This document shows, in pieces, positions 1 to 8,532 of a stretch of 64,000 nucleotides of DNA; positions within the stretch are counted from its first letter, which is position 1; each line of letters starts with the position of its first letter. The stretch comes from Acetothermia bacterium 64_32. GTDB taxonomy: Bacteria > Bipolaricaulota > Bipolaricaulia > Bipolaricaulales > Bipolaricaulaceae. The stretch is from positions 1-64,000 of the forward strand of contig LGFI01000008.1 of NCBI GenBank assembly GCA_001508155.1, read 5' to 3'. The notes beneath the pieces are model-generated. The model was not told the origin of the DNA and searched no databases. It was given only the letters and a program-made list of their open reading frames with translations. A program made the position numbers and the translations under genes.

Positions 1-792
1 GCCCAGATTGAACTCCCCCCGGTTTCGCCTGCTGAGGTCGCGTTGGTTTTCGATTACGAATCTGCATGGGTTCAGGAAGTGGAGCCTCACGCATTAGGCT
101 GGTACTACCCCAAGTTGGTGTTGATTTTTTACCGTGCCCTACGCAAGCTGGGGCTTGACGTGGATGTTCTTCCGGCGAGCACGCCCCTTAATAACTACAA
201 GCTGGTTGTGGTTCCTACGCTTCCGATCCTGCGGGAAGAGTGCCTGGAGAATTTCGTGGACGTTCAGGGCATAACGCTTTTCGGCCCGCGGACTGGAAGC
301 AAAACCGAAAACTTCCATATCCCGCCTGAGCTCCCGCCCGGCCCCTTGCAGCGTTTTCTGCCGGTAAAAGTTACGGCTGTGGAGGGACTAGGCGAAAACG
401 AGACTCACGTGGAATGGAATGGGAAGGTTTACCCTGTGGGCATTTGGAAAGAGAGGGTTAAGAGTCAGCTTGTGCCAATCGTCCGCTTTCCGGATGGAAA
501 TGGGGCTTCTTTCCGCTCTGGCAATTACATATATCTGGGATTTTGGCCTTCAGAAGAGTTTCTTGTGGATTTCATAGGGTGCCTTGCACAAGAAGTTGGC
601 CTGGAGACCATGAGGTTACCCAACGGCTTGAGGATAAGGCGAAGGGGAAAGAAAGTTTTCGCGTTTAATTATTCTTCCGAGCCGCAGAATGTCCCAGCTT
701 CTGCAGAAGCTCGCTTTCTCTTAGGAAGCCAAATCCTTTTCCCCTATGGCCTCGCGATTTGGACAGAAAAAGGAGGGCGAGAAAATGACTAA
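1..792 (+). CDS. GH42 beta-galactosidase, C-terminal part (5' truncated by window edge)
   Basis: The reading frame is open from base 1, so this is the last 263 residues of a larger protein; the first possible start at 43 is not real because the frame continues upstream with family-like sequence. The opening VALVFDYESAW and the later YKLVVVPTLPIL match the trimerisation (class I glutaminase-like) domain of GH42 beta-galactosidases, followed by the small C-terminal beta domain. The catalytic barrel lies outside the window. It overlaps the next gene by 8 bases, and galK lies downstream, so its likely role is releasing galactose from galactosides. Base composition here is clearly lower in G+C than in the following genes. 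Confidence 0.85.
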   Translation, partial: AQIELPPVSPAEVALVFDYESAWVQEVEPHALGWYYPKLVLIFYRALRKLGLDVDVLPASTPLNNYKLVVVPTLPILREECLENFVDVQGITLFGPRTGSKTENFHIPPELPPGPLQRFLPVKVTAVEGLGENETHVEWNGKVYPVGIWKERVKSQLVPIVRFPDGNGASFRSGNYIYLGFWPSEEFLVDFIGCLAQEVGLETMRLPNGLRIRRRGKKVFAFNYSSEPQNVPASAEARFLLGSQILFPYGLAIWTEKGGREND

Positions 793-1696
793 ATTGACGT
801 TGGTGGTGATGGCGGCGGGGGTTGGGAGCCGCTACGGGGGCCCAAAGCAGCTCGAGCCCATCGGCCCGGGTGGGGAGACATTCAGCGATTATTCCGTCTA
901 CGACGCCCTCCGGGCCGGCTTCCAAAAGGTGGTCTTCATCCTCAGCAAGGAGATCGAGGAGGCGTTCCGAAACCTCGTGGGAAAGCGTATAGAGCGGCAC
1001 TGCAAAACCGAGTACGTCATCCAAAGGCTCGAGGACTTGCCCCCTGGGTTCTCGGTGCCGGAAGGTCGCAAGAAACCCTGGGGCACGGCCCACGCGGTCC
1101 TCTGCTGCAAGGGGGCCGTGGATTCCCCCTTCTGCGTGATAAACGCCGACGACTTCTACGGCAAGGACTCCTTCCAAAAGGTGGCCCACTTCCTCTCAGA
1201 GCCCCACGGGGAGTCCCCACCTGCCTGCCTGGTGGTCCACAGGTTGGCAAACACCCTGAGCGAACACGGTCCGGTAACCCGGGGCATCTGCCAGGTGGAC
1301 AGGGAAGGCTACCTCGTGCGGATCGACGAACGACATCGGGTAAAGCGGTTCGGTCAGAAGATAAAATATAGCGAGGACGGCGAACACTGGGAGGAAGTAT
1401 CCCCTGAAAGCATCGTCTCTATGAACATGTGGGGCTTTACCCCGCATATCTTCTCAGAACTCGAGGCCCGCTTCCCTCGCTTCCTCCAAGAAAACCGAGA
1501 CGATATAAAAACCGCGGAGTTCCTCCTGCCAAGCGTGGTCCACGACCTGGTGAAGGAGGGGCGGCTCCGGGTCAAGGTCCTCCCCACCCCCGAACGATGG
1601 TTCGGCATCACCTACCAGGAGGACAGGGAAACCGCAAGGCGCGCCGTCGCCGAGCTCGTCCGCCGCGGGGTGTACCCGGAAAGGCTGTGGGAATAG
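785..1696 (+). CDS. sugar-phosphate nucleotidyltransferase family protein
   Basis: A 303-residue protein with the nucleotidyltransferase signature GAGVGSRYGGPKQL at residues 9-23 and a downstream INADDFYG metal-binding motif near residue 120. The ATG at 785 is chosen over upstream starts because an AGGAGG ribosome-binding site sits 9 bases before it and the family begins at this point. It belongs to the NTP_transferase family that makes NDP-sugars from sugar 1-phosphates. It lies between a beta-galactosidase and galK, with no galT in view, so it may convert galactose 1-phosphate to UDP-galactose. That substrate is inference. Confidence 0.8.
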   Translation: MTKLTLVVMAAGVGSRYGGPKQLEPIGPGGETFSDYSVYDALRAGFQKVVFILSKEIEEAFRNLVGKRIERHCKTEYVIQRLEDLPPGFSVPEGRKKPWGTAHAVLCCKGAVDSPFCVINADDFYGKDSFQKVAHFLSEPHGESPPACLVVHRLANTLSEHGPVTRGICQVDREGYLVRIDERHRVKRFGQKIKYSEDGEHWEEVSPESIVSMNMWGFTPHIFSELEARFPRFLQENRDDIKTAEFLLPSVVHDLVKEGRLRVKVLPTPERWFGITYQEDRETARRAVAELVRRGVYPERLWE

Positions 1697-1702
1697 GGGT
1701 GC

Positions 1703-2707
1703 ATGATGAACCGATCCTCCTTGGAAAGGCTCTGGGCCTGGATGGAAAAGAAGGGCTTCTCTAACTTCTTTGTGTTCCGCCCGGAGAACTTCGCCTGGCT
1801 TACCGGGGGCGATAACACGGTGGTGGCCGGGGAGGGGACGGGCTGGCTTGAGCTCGCCGAGGGGAAGGTCACCCTGCACACCTCGAGGATCGAGGCCGGG
1901 CGCCTACGGGAGGAAGAAGCCCCGGGGGCCGACGCGGTGATCGCACACCCCTGGTACGCAGTGCCCGAACCCGGGCGACCCAACGACCTCTCGCACGACC
2001 TCACCCCCCTGAGGCTCGTCCTTTCTCCTGAGGAAAAGGAGAGGTTCCGCCTTTTGGGGAGGGACGCCGCCCTGAGCGTAGGGGAGGCGGTGCGGGCGGC
2101 AAAGCCCGATTGGACGGAACGGGAGCTCGCCGGGGCCGTGGCAGAGGAGGCCCTGTCCCTGGGGATCCAGCCGGTGGCCCTGCTCGTGGCCGGGGAAGAG
2201 CGCATCTTCAGGTGGCGGCATCCCCTGCCCAAGGACCGCCCCCTGGGGAGGCTCTTCATGGCGGTGATCTGCGGCCGCAGGGAGGGGCTCATCGCAAACC
2301 TCACCCGGCTCCGCTCCTTCGGCCATCCCGAGGCGAATGACCTCTACCGAAAGGTCCTCTCGGTGGAGGCGGCCGCCCTGGACTCAACCCGCCCCGGAAC
2401 GACCCTGGACGAGGTCCTTTCGGCCATCCGAGAGGCCTACCGGGCGGTCGGGAGGCCTGAGGCCTTCGAGGAACACCACCAGGGCGGGATCGCCGGCTAC
2501 CGCCCTCGGGAGGTGCTCGCCATCCCGGGCGAGAAGACCCGGCTCAAGGAGGGGATGGCGGTGGCCTGGAACCCCTCCCTCCCCGGGGCCAAGGCCGAGG
2601 ACACCTTTTTGGTCACCGAGGATGGTCTGGAAAACCTGACCGTTGACCCCTGCTGGCCCACGGTGGAAGTAGCGGGCCGAAAACGGCCGGCCCTCTACGG
2701 ACCATGA
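1703..2707 (+). CDS. M24 (aminopeptidase P/creatinase-like) family protein, probably catalytically degenerate
   Basis: A 334-residue protein with the two-domain layout of M24 peptidases: an N-terminal creatinase-like domain and a C-terminal pita-bread domain from about residue 125. Of the five usual metal ligands, the His (in EEHHQGG) and the last Glu (in KAEDT) remain. The two Asp of the DxG...D motif are replaced (VICGRREG, then ANLTR), and the Glu of the EPG motif is Asn (WNPSLPG). It is therefore unlikely to be a normal metallopeptidase. It overlaps galK by 4 bases. The start could be either of two adjacent ATG codons (1703 or 1706). Confidence 0.75.
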   Translation: MMNRSSLERLWAWMEKKGFSNFFVFRPENFAWLTGGDNTVVAGEGTGWLELAEGKVTLHTSRIEAGRLREEEAPGADAVIAHPWYAVPEPGRPNDLSHDLTPLRLVLSPEEKERFRLLGRDAALSVGEAVRAAKPDWTERELAGAVAEEALSLGIQPVALLVAGEERIFRWRHPLPKDRPLGRLFMAVICGRREGLIANLTRLRSFGHPEANDLYRKVLSVEAAALDSTRPGTTLDEVLSAIREAYRAVGRPEAFEEHHQGGIAGYRPREVLAIPGEKTRLKEGMAVAWNPSLPGAKAEDTFLVTEDGLENLTVDPCWPTVEVAGRKRPALYGP

Positions 2708-3876
2708 CCCCATCCATGGGTGCTGCGGAGCTCCTTGTGGAAAAATTCGGCCCCGGGCCCTTTCCGGTGGTGGCCCGGGCCCCGGGACGGGTGAACCTGA
2801 TCGGCGAACACACCGACTACAACGAGGGCTACGTCCTCCCCTTCGCCATCGACCGCCACACCGAGGTCGCCCTGCGCCCTCGGGAGGACATGCGGGCATC
2901 CGCCTACGCCGCCTCCTTCGATGAGTTTTTCTCCGTTGAGCTCGTCCCAAAAGAATTCCGACCACAAGGTGGGTGGCCGGATTACCTGCTAGGCATACTG
3001 CGCGAGCTTTCCGCGTACATAGATTTCCCTCACGGGCTTGAGGCGGCCATCGTGGGGAACGTCCCCTTGGGGGCAGGGCTCTCCAGCTCCGCTTCTTTAG
3101 AAGTGGCCCTGGCTGTGGGGCTTGCCCGGCTGTACGGGCTTGAGCTTTGGGGGCTTGAGCTCGTGCGGCTTTGCCAGCGGGCGGAAAGCGGTTTCGTCGG
3201 CATGCCGTGCGGGATCATGGACCAATACGCCGCCTACTTCGCGGAGCCCAACCGAGCGCTTCTCCTCGACACCCGCGCCATGGAGCACCAGGCAGTCTCC
3301 CTTGAGCTTTCGGACGTGGCGTTCCTGGTGATCGATAGCTCCGTGCGCCGGACGCTAACGAACTCCGGATACGCCGAGAGGCGACACGAGTGCGAGGAGG
3401 CTGCGCGCTGGCTGGCGGAGAGGTTTCCCGAAAGGGGGATCGCCTCCCTGCGGGATGTGGACGAGGGGACCCTCGCGGCGGTCTCTTCAAAAATGCCCAA
3501 GCAGCTTTGGCGTCGAGCGAAACACGTGGTGGAGGAGAACGCCCGGGTGCTTGCGGCCGCCCGTGCCCTGGGGAAGGGAGACGTGGAGACGGTTGGGCGG
3601 CTCCTTTACGCCTCGCACAGGTCGCTGCGGGATCTTTTCGAGGTGAGCACGCCGGAGCTGGATTTCCTGGTGGAGTGGGGCCTTGAGCACGGGGCGCTGG
3701 GGGCGCGCCTCGTGGGCGGGGGCTTTGGTGGGGTGACGCTGCACCTCGTGCCTGAAAGGACCAAGGAGGCTTATCTTGCCGGGATCAAAGAGGCCTTTCG
3801 CCGTGCGTTCGGCCGCCCGGCCCCATGCTGGGAAGTTCATCCCGGCCTGGGGGCCAAGGTGCTGAACGAAGGTTGA
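2704..3876 (+). CDS. galK: galactokinase
   Basis: A 390-residue GHMP kinase phosphorylating galactose to galactose 1-phosphate. The galactokinase signature GRVNLIGEHTDYNEG is at residues 28-42, the ATP-binding motif PLGAGLSSSAS at 121-131, the CGIMDQ segment carrying the catalytic Asp lies near 170, and a third GHMP motif (LVGGGFGG) lies near the C-terminus. Length is normal for the family. The ATG overlaps the stop of the preceding gene (ATGA), so the two are translationally coupled. It is the last gene of the galactose operon and converges on tsaD with 6 bases between the stops. Confidence 0.97.
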   Translation: MTPSMGAAELLVEKFGPGPFPVVARAPGRVNLIGEHTDYNEGYVLPFAIDRHTEVALRPREDMRASAYAASFDEFFSVELVPKEFRPQGGWPDYLLGILRELSAYIDFPHGLEAAIVGNVPLGAGLSSSASLEVALAVGLARLYGLELWGLELVRLCQRAESGFVGMPCGIMDQYAAYFAEPNRALLLDTRAMEHQAVSLELSDVAFLVIDSSVRRTLTNSGYAERRHECEEAARWLAERFPERGIASLRDVDEGTLAAVSSKMPKQLWRRAKHVVEENARVLAAARALGKGDVETVGRLLYASHRSLRDLFEVSTPELDFLVEWGLEHGALGARLVGGGFGGVTLHLVPERTKEAYLAGIKEAFRRAFGRPAPCWEVHPGLGAKVLNEG

Positions 3877-3882
3877 AGGTGG

Positions 3883-4869
3883 TTACAGGCCCGCATCGGG
3901 GATTGCCGGGAGCTCAAGGGGGCTTCCCCGTCCGAGTTCTTGGTAGTGAAACAGGGCGCAGGCGGCCACCATGGCCGCGTTATCCGTGCACAGCCCCGCC
4001 GGGGGGAAATGGACCTCCAGGCCCCGCTCGGCAGCCCGGGCCGGGAGCACCTCCCGCAGCCTGCGGTTGGCCGCCACCCCCCCCACCACCGCCATCCGCC
4101 TGACCTCGAGCACCTTGGCCGCCCTGAGGGCCTTTTCGCTCAGCACATCCACCACCGCCTCCAAGAAAGAGGCGCAAAGGTCCTCGGGCCTGGTGTGGGG
4201 ATGATCCCGCAGCCAGTAGACGGCGGCGGTCTTAAGCCCGGCAAAGCTGAAATCAAGCCCGGAATCGATCATCGGCCGGGGGAAGGGGACCGCTTTGGGA
4301 TCGCCCTCCTCAGCCAGCCCGTCGATGGCGGGCCCGGCAGGGTAGGAAAGCCCGATGAGCCGCCCGAACTTGTCAAGCGCCTCCCCGGCCGCATCGTCCC
4401 GGGTGGTCCCCACCTCCCGGTACCGCCCCCAGTCCCGCACGTGGACAAGGGAGGTGTGCCCTCCGGAAACGATCAGCGCCAGGAGCGGCGGCTCCGCCCC
4501 CGGATGCGCCAGCCGATGGGCGAAGATGTGCGCCTCCAGGTGGTTCACCCCTACCAAGGGGACGTCCAGGGCCATCGCCAGCCCCTTGGCATAGGAAAGC
4601 CCCACCAGGAGCGATCCCACCAGCCCCGGCCCCTGGGTCACCCCCACCAACCCCACATCCCCAAACCCAACCCCAGCCCCCCTCAACGCCTCCTCCACCA
4701 GGGGGGGGAGCTTCCGCAGATGGTCCCGGGAGGCCACCTCCGGCACCACCCCACCATACCGGGCGTGCAGCCCCGCTTGGGAGTAAACAAGGTTTACCAA
4801 AACCTCCTCCCCCCGTAGCAGGGCCACCGAGCTTTCGTCGCAGGAGGTCTCAATCCCCAGGACGATCAT
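3883..4869 (-). CDS. tsaD: tRNA N6-adenosine threonylcarbamoyltransferase TsaD
   Basis: A 328-residue Kae1/Gcp/TsaD protein that transfers the threonylcarbamoyl group to A37 of ANN-decoding tRNAs. The N-terminus LGIETSCDESSVAL and the metal-binding HLEAH motif (His110 and His114) are present, with CTDNAAM near the C-terminus supplying the conserved Asn/Asp. Length is typical. Its start overlaps the 3' end of hpt by 20 bases, so it is the final gene of the long minus-strand operon. TsaB, TsaC and TsaE partners are not in the window. Confidence 0.96.
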   Translation of the reverse strand: MIVLGIETSCDESSVALLRGEEVLVNLVYSQAGLHARYGGVVPEVASRDHLRKLPPLVEEALRGAGVGFGDVGLVGVTQGPGLVGSLLVGLSYAKGLAMALDVPLVGVNHLEAHIFAHRLAHPGAEPPLLALIVSGGHTSLVHVRDWGRYREVGTTRDDAAGEALDKFGRLIGLSYPAGPAIDGLAEEGDPKAVPFPRPMIDSGLDFSFAGLKTAAVYWLRDHPHTRPEDLCASFLEAVVDVLSEKALRAAKVLEVRRMAVVGGVAANRRLREVLPARAAERGLEVHFPPAGLCTDNAAMVAACALFHYQELGRGSPLELPAIPDAGL

Positions 4870-5434
4870 GATTCAAGATGTACTCGGGTTTCACGGCCCC
4901 GATGTAGGGGAGGTTCCGGTAAAGCTCGGCGTAGTCCAAGCCGTAGCCGACCACAAACAGGTTCTCCTCCAGGGTGAAGCCCACGTAGTCCACGGGCACA
5001 TCCACCTGGCGCCGGGCGGGCTTGTCCAACAGGGTGCACACCTTGAGGCTCGCCGGTTCCCTGGCCCTTAGCCTCCTCAGGATGTGCTCCAGCGTGTGGC
5101 CGGTGTCCACGATGTCCTCCACTATGAGGAGATCCCGGGAGCCCACCGGGGAGTCCAGGTCCTTGAGGATCCTCACCTCGCCTGGGCTCGTTCTCCCCTG
5201 GTAGCTGGAGACGGCCATGAAGTCGTACTCCATGGGGACGTGCATCCTGCGGGTGAGGTCGGCCATGAAGGGGAGGGCCCCCTTGAGGAGCCCCACCACG
5301 AGGAGCGGTCGGCGATGGGGATCCCTGCCGGCACCGTCAAGATAGTCCTGGGAGATCTGCTCCCCCAGCTCCCCCACCCTTTTTGCGATGTCCTCGGTAG
5401 AGAAAACAACCCGCTCGATGATCTCAGGGACCAT
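4850..5434 (-). CDS. hpt: hypoxanthine(-guanine) phosphoribosyltransferase
   Basis: A 194-residue type I phosphoribosyltransferase that salvages hypoxanthine or guanine to IMP or GMP using PRPP. The PRPP loop LLIVEDIVDTGHT is at residues 102-114, the flexible-loop segment SSYQGRTSPGE at 76-86, and the base-binding VDYVGF follows. Length is normal. It follows the purine uptake and oxidation genes in the same direction, so salvage may compete with or complement degradation. A TATCCT hexamer 9 bases before the ATG could give an extra promoter, but no good -35 goes with it. Confidence 0.95.
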   Translation of the reverse strand: MVPEIIERVVFSTEDIAKRVGELGEQISQDYLDGAGRDPHRRPLLVVGLLKGALPFMADLTRRMHVPMEYDFMAVSSYQGRTSPGEVRILKDLDSPVGSRDLLIVEDIVDTGHTLEHILRRLRAREPASLKVCTLLDKPARRQVDVPVDYVGFTLEENLFVVGYGLDYAELYRNLPYIGAVKPEYILNHDRPGD

Positions 5435-5474
5435 TACTGGGAAAGGATAGCCTCACCGGGGGCCCACCACCACC

Positions 5475-6575
5475 TCAACCCCGGAGGGAGAACCTCTCCT
5501 CCAAGGCGGTGAGCCGATCGGCAATCCCGGTGTACTCGAGCTCGGCCATGGGGAGCATGGCCGGCCCGGAGAACCCTTGGCGGCGGATCTCGCAGGCCTT
5601 CTCCGCCGCCCGAGCCCTCACCCAGTCCCAAAACGGATGGTCGAACACGTCCACCGGTCCGGCCAGCTTCCCCTGGTGACAGGAGAAGGCGAGCCCCATC
5701 ACCACCGGCGGGCCATCGAAGAACGAAACCGCGGTCCCGGCCCGGACCGGCATCAGGGGCCCCACGTGGCTTCCCCGCATGAAACCAGGCACATAGTGGG
5801 CAATGGCAAAAGGCGCCAGGACCTCCCCGGTGGCGGGGAAGTCCCTCTGCACCCGGACCAGCGCCACCGGGTCGTCCTTGCCCACGTAGCGGCCGGCGAT
5901 GTTCCGCAAGCGCGTGGTGGAGCAAGCCACCGCCTGCTCCCCGCTTGCCCGGGAGTGGATCCTCTCGATCACGAACCGGTCGTTGTCACGAAGCAGGGCC
6001 GCAAGGTCGTACAGGTCCTCGGGGGCGGAGAGCTCGATCACCCGGTCGGCCTCGGGGTGGGCAACGTCCATGACGGTGAACCGGAATCCCTGGCCCAGCC
6101 GGGGCGAGAGGATGAGCCCGGGGCAGGTCATGGGGTCGGCGAAGGCAAGGTAAAAGGGGAGGTTGAATGCCCCGGGGGAGGTTTTGTCTGCCATGAGGAG
6201 CAGAAAGGCCTCCCCGGGCCGCTCCTCGAGGGAGAGCTCGGCCACCCCTGGCCCCAGGCCCCGCACGTTGCCGGAAAAGGCGTCCTTGAGGAGGTCCTGG
6301 CCGGCCCCGTAAAGGCCTTCCTCCTTGGCGATCCGGGCCCCCACCCGGAACGCCTCCCAGGACAGCCGGTGGATGGCCCTATTTCCCACCCCCTCCCGGT
6401 GGGAGAGAAGAAGGCAGATGTCATCCCCCACGTGGGTCACGTGGTGGTCTATCAGGACCCCCCCGCCCTCTCGGGAAAGGAAATCCCTAATTCGGGCGAG
6501 CATCTCCTCGGAAGGGCGGATGTGCCCGCCTATGCTCCCCACATCGGCCTTGACCGCAGACAGAGTGATCTCCAT
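5475..6575 (-). CDS. bifunctional fructose-1,6-bisphosphate aldolase/phosphatase
   Basis: A 366-residue class V FBPase of the archaeal/deep-branching bacterial type, which condenses triose phosphates and dephosphorylates FBP to fructose 6-phosphate. The N-terminus LSAVKADVGSIGGHIRPS matches the family, as do DDICLLLSH and the metal-binding HPEADR-type segments. Length is normal. The enzyme makes gluconeogenesis one-directional and is typical of thermophilic autotrophs and anaerobes. It is 7 bases from the FAD-subunit gene and 40 bases before hpt. An AGGGGTGAT Shine-Dalgarno precedes the ATG. Confidence 0.93.
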   Translation of the reverse strand: MEITLSAVKADVGSIGGHIRPSEEMLARIRDFLSREGGGVLIDHHVTHVGDDICLLLSHREGVGNRAIHRLSWEAFRVGARIAKEEGLYGAGQDLLKDAFSGNVRGLGPGVAELSLEERPGEAFLLLMADKTSPGAFNLPFYLAFADPMTCPGLILSPRLGQGFRFTVMDVAHPEADRVIELSAPEDLYDLAALLRDNDRFVIERIHSRASGEQAVACSTTRLRNIAGRYVGKDDPVALVRVQRDFPATGEVLAPFAIAHYVPGFMRGSHVGPLMPVRAGTAVSFFDGPPVVMGLAFSCHQGKLAGPVDVFDHPFWDWVRARAAEKACEIRRQGFSGPAMLPMAELEYTGIADRLTALEERFSLRG

Positions 6576-6581
6576 CCGATA

Positions 6582-7445
6582 TCACCCCTGAGATTTTGTA
6601 GCGGAAAGGGCCTGGGCCATGTCCAGGAGTAGGTTCCCGGCCACCTTACGCCGGTAGTCGGCCGAGGCCCGGATATCGGAGATGGGCTTTACCGCCTGGG
6701 AAAGCTCCTCCGCCAAAGGCCGCAGGGCATCCGGGTTCAAGGGCTTTCCCACCAGGGCCGCCTCCACCTCACGGGGCCGCAGCACGGTGGGGGCTACCGA
6801 GCCCAGGGCCAGGCGAGCCTTCACTATAACATCCCCTTCGAGCCAGAGGAGCGCCCCCAGGGAGGCCACGGCGATGACCAGGGCCCGCCTGCGGCCCACC
6901 TTGCGGAAGTAGGAGAGCGGCTTTCCCTCGGGGAAGGGGAGCCACAGGGAGCGGACGATTTCCCCTGGCCCAAGGGCGGTCTTCCCCGGCCCCAGGATGA
7001 ACTCCTCCACGGGGACCTCCCGTTCGCCGGCCGGGCCTGCAAGGCGCACCCTTGCCTCAAGCAGGTACAGGGGGATGAGCCCGTCCCCGGCCGGGGAGGC
7101 ATTGGCCAGGTTCCCCCCCAAGGTCCCCATCTCCCGGATGGCCGGGGCCCCGATGGTGGAAAGGGCAAGCCTCAGGATGGGCAGGCGCTCGGCCAAAGGC
7201 GAGCGCAATAGCTCCGCATGGGTGACCGCCGCCCCCACCTCAGCCCCCCCCTCCCGGAGCTCGACCCCCTGAAGCTCGGGAAGCTCGCCTATGTAGACAA
7301 GGAACGGCGGGTCCCACTGGCCATTCCGCACCCGCACGAAGACATCGGTCCCCCCGGCCAGCGGCATTCCCCCCTCGGCCACCAGCCGCACCGCCTCAGC
7401 CAAATCCCTCGGCCTCACGATCTCAATCGGCCCCGTCTTCCTCAT
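6582..7445 (-). CDS. molybdenum hydroxylase FAD-binding subunit (YgfM/XdhB-like)
   Basis: A 287-residue FAD subunit of the xanthine dehydrogenase family. The FAD pyrophosphate-binding motifs LAGGTD (near residue 30) and MGTLGGNLANASPAGD (near 105) are intact, and the CO dehydrogenase flavoprotein C-terminal domain follows. The start overlaps the MocA-like gene by 4 bases. The neighbouring 2Fe-2S gene completes a flavin/iron-sulfur pair, but no molybdopterin large subunit is encoded in this operon. Its partner may be the large subunit at 20676-23006 or one elsewhere. Confidence 0.9.
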   Translation of the reverse strand: MRKTGPIEIVRPRDLAEAVRLVAEGGMPLAGGTDVFVRVRNGQWDPPFLVYIGELPELQGVELREGGAEVGAAVTHAELLRSPLAERLPILRLALSTIGAPAIREMGTLGGNLANASPAGDGLIPLYLLEARVRLAGPAGEREVPVEEFILGPGKTALGPGEIVRSLWLPFPEGKPLSYFRKVGRRRALVIAVASLGALLWLEGDVIVKARLALGSVAPTVLRPREVEAALVGKPLNPDALRPLAEELSQAVKPISDIRASADYRRKVAGNLLLDMAQALSATKSQG

Positions 7446-8068
7446 CGCCTGACCCCCACAAGCCCGCCCTCCAAGTCCTCCTGCACATCGACGTCGAACA
7501 CCACCCCCGGGTGGTCGACCGGGATGAGCCGGCAGCCTTCCCGGATGAGCTCCCGCGCCCCGATGTCCCCGGAGAGCCCAAGGAGCCTCGGCCGAAGCGA
7601 AGGGGGGAGATACACGGGAAACCCCCGCCGACCACGGTAGCTCGGGGCTACCGGCCGGGCCCCGGCCTCCTCCAGCACCGCCCGGGCCGCCTCCTCGGGC
7701 ACCTCGGGCATGTCCCCGAGGAAAAGGAGCATCCCACCCTCAACATGTTGGGCCGCCAACCGTAGGGAACTCCCCATGCCCTCCTCCCAACGGTCGTTTA
7801 TGAGCACCTCCCAGGTGTGGCCGTGACGCATGATGCGTGACGGGTTAAGAAGCTCGCAGAGGATCTCCTCGGCCTGGGCACCGAGGACAATGAGGCGCCT
7901 CGTCACAGGCAGGCTCTCCACTAGCTCCAACGTCCATTCCAAAAGGGGCTTTCCCCTGAAAGGCAGAAGTAGCTTCGGTTCCCCCATACGCCTTCCGGCC
8001 CCGGCGGCCAAAACCACGCCCGTGACCCGTGATCCGTGATCCGTGATCCGAGTTGAGTTACCCCTCAC
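7442..8068 (-). CDS. MocA-like molybdenum cofactor nucleotidyltransferase
   Basis: A MobA-like NTP transferase of about 208 residues with the signature VVLAAGAGRRMGEPKLLLPF close to its N-terminus and the metal-binding LFLGDMPEV further on. Proteins of this family attach CMP or GMP to molybdopterin for xanthine dehydrogenase-type enzymes. The start is uncertain. GTG at 8068 overlaps the 2Fe-2S stop codon, while GTG at 8017 would begin directly at the signature. The segment between the two is a short tandem repeat (8022-8050). It sits inside the hydroxylase operon, which fits cofactor maturation. Confidence 0.8.
   Translation of the reverse strand: MRGNSTRITDHGSRVTGVVLAAGAGRRMGEPKLLLPFRGKPLLEWTLELVESLPVTRRLIVLGAQAEEILCELLNPSRIMRHGHTWEVLINDRWEEGMGSSLRLAAQHVEGGMLLFLGDMPEVPEEAARAVLEEAGARPVAPSYRGRRGFPVYLPPSLRPRLLGLSGDIGARELIREGCRLIPVDHPGVVFDVDVQEDLEGGLVGVRR
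8022..8050. repeat. short tandem repeat, GTGATCC units
   Basis: Four consecutive 7-base units (GTGACCC, then three GTGATCC) lie over the 5' end of the MocA-like gene. If the GTG at 8068 is the start, the repeat encodes a low-complexity N-terminal linker; otherwise it forms most of a short intergenic spacer. Confidence 0.7.
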
Positions 8069-8531
8069 CGCTGTTAAGCCATTCGGCTGCCAAAAGGACG
8101 GCGTCCACGATCTTCTCGTAGCCGGTACAGCGGCATAGGTTGCCAGAAAGCCAGGTCCGTACCTCCTCCCGGCTGGGGTGGGGTTTTTCCAGGAGGAGTG
8201 CATAAGCGGCCATTACGAACCCGGGGGTGCAAAAGCCGCACTGTACCCCAGCGGTCTCCACCAGGGCCTCTTGGATGGGATGGAGTTTCCCGTCCTTGGC
8301 CAGTCCCTCCACGGTCAAGACTTCCTTCCCGTCCACTTGGATTGCGGCCGTAAGGCAGGAAAGCCTGGGCTTTCCGTCGACGATCACCGTACAGGCCCCG
8401 CATTCCCCCTCCCCGCACCCCTCCTTGGTGCCGGTGAGGCCCAGGTCCTCCCGCAAGAGGTCAACCAGGCGCCTTCCTGGGGGGACCTCCAGCTCCAGTT
8501 CCTTCCCGTTGAGGCGGAATCTGATCTTCAT
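8058..8531 (-). CDS. molybdenum hydroxylase 2Fe-2S subunit
   Basis: A 157-residue small subunit with two 2Fe-2S clusters. The plant-ferredoxin-type cluster is bound by CGEGECGACTV plus a later Cys, and the C-terminal cluster by QCGFCTPGF and NLCRCTGY. It passes electrons between molybdopterin and FAD. It is 1 base from the PLP enzyme gene upstream and overlaps the possible MocA start. It resembles the second copy at 20212-20685 in all cysteine motifs but is clearly a different sequence. Confidence 0.93.
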   Translation of the reverse strand: MKIRFRLNGKELELEVPPGRRLVDLLREDLGLTGTKEGCGEGECGACTVIVDGKPRLSCLTAAIQVDGKEVLTVEGLAKDGKLHPIQEALVETAGVQCGFCTPGFVMAAYALLLEKPHPSREEVRTWLSGNLCRCTGYEKIVDAVLLAAEWLNSGEG

Positions 8532-8532
8532 G

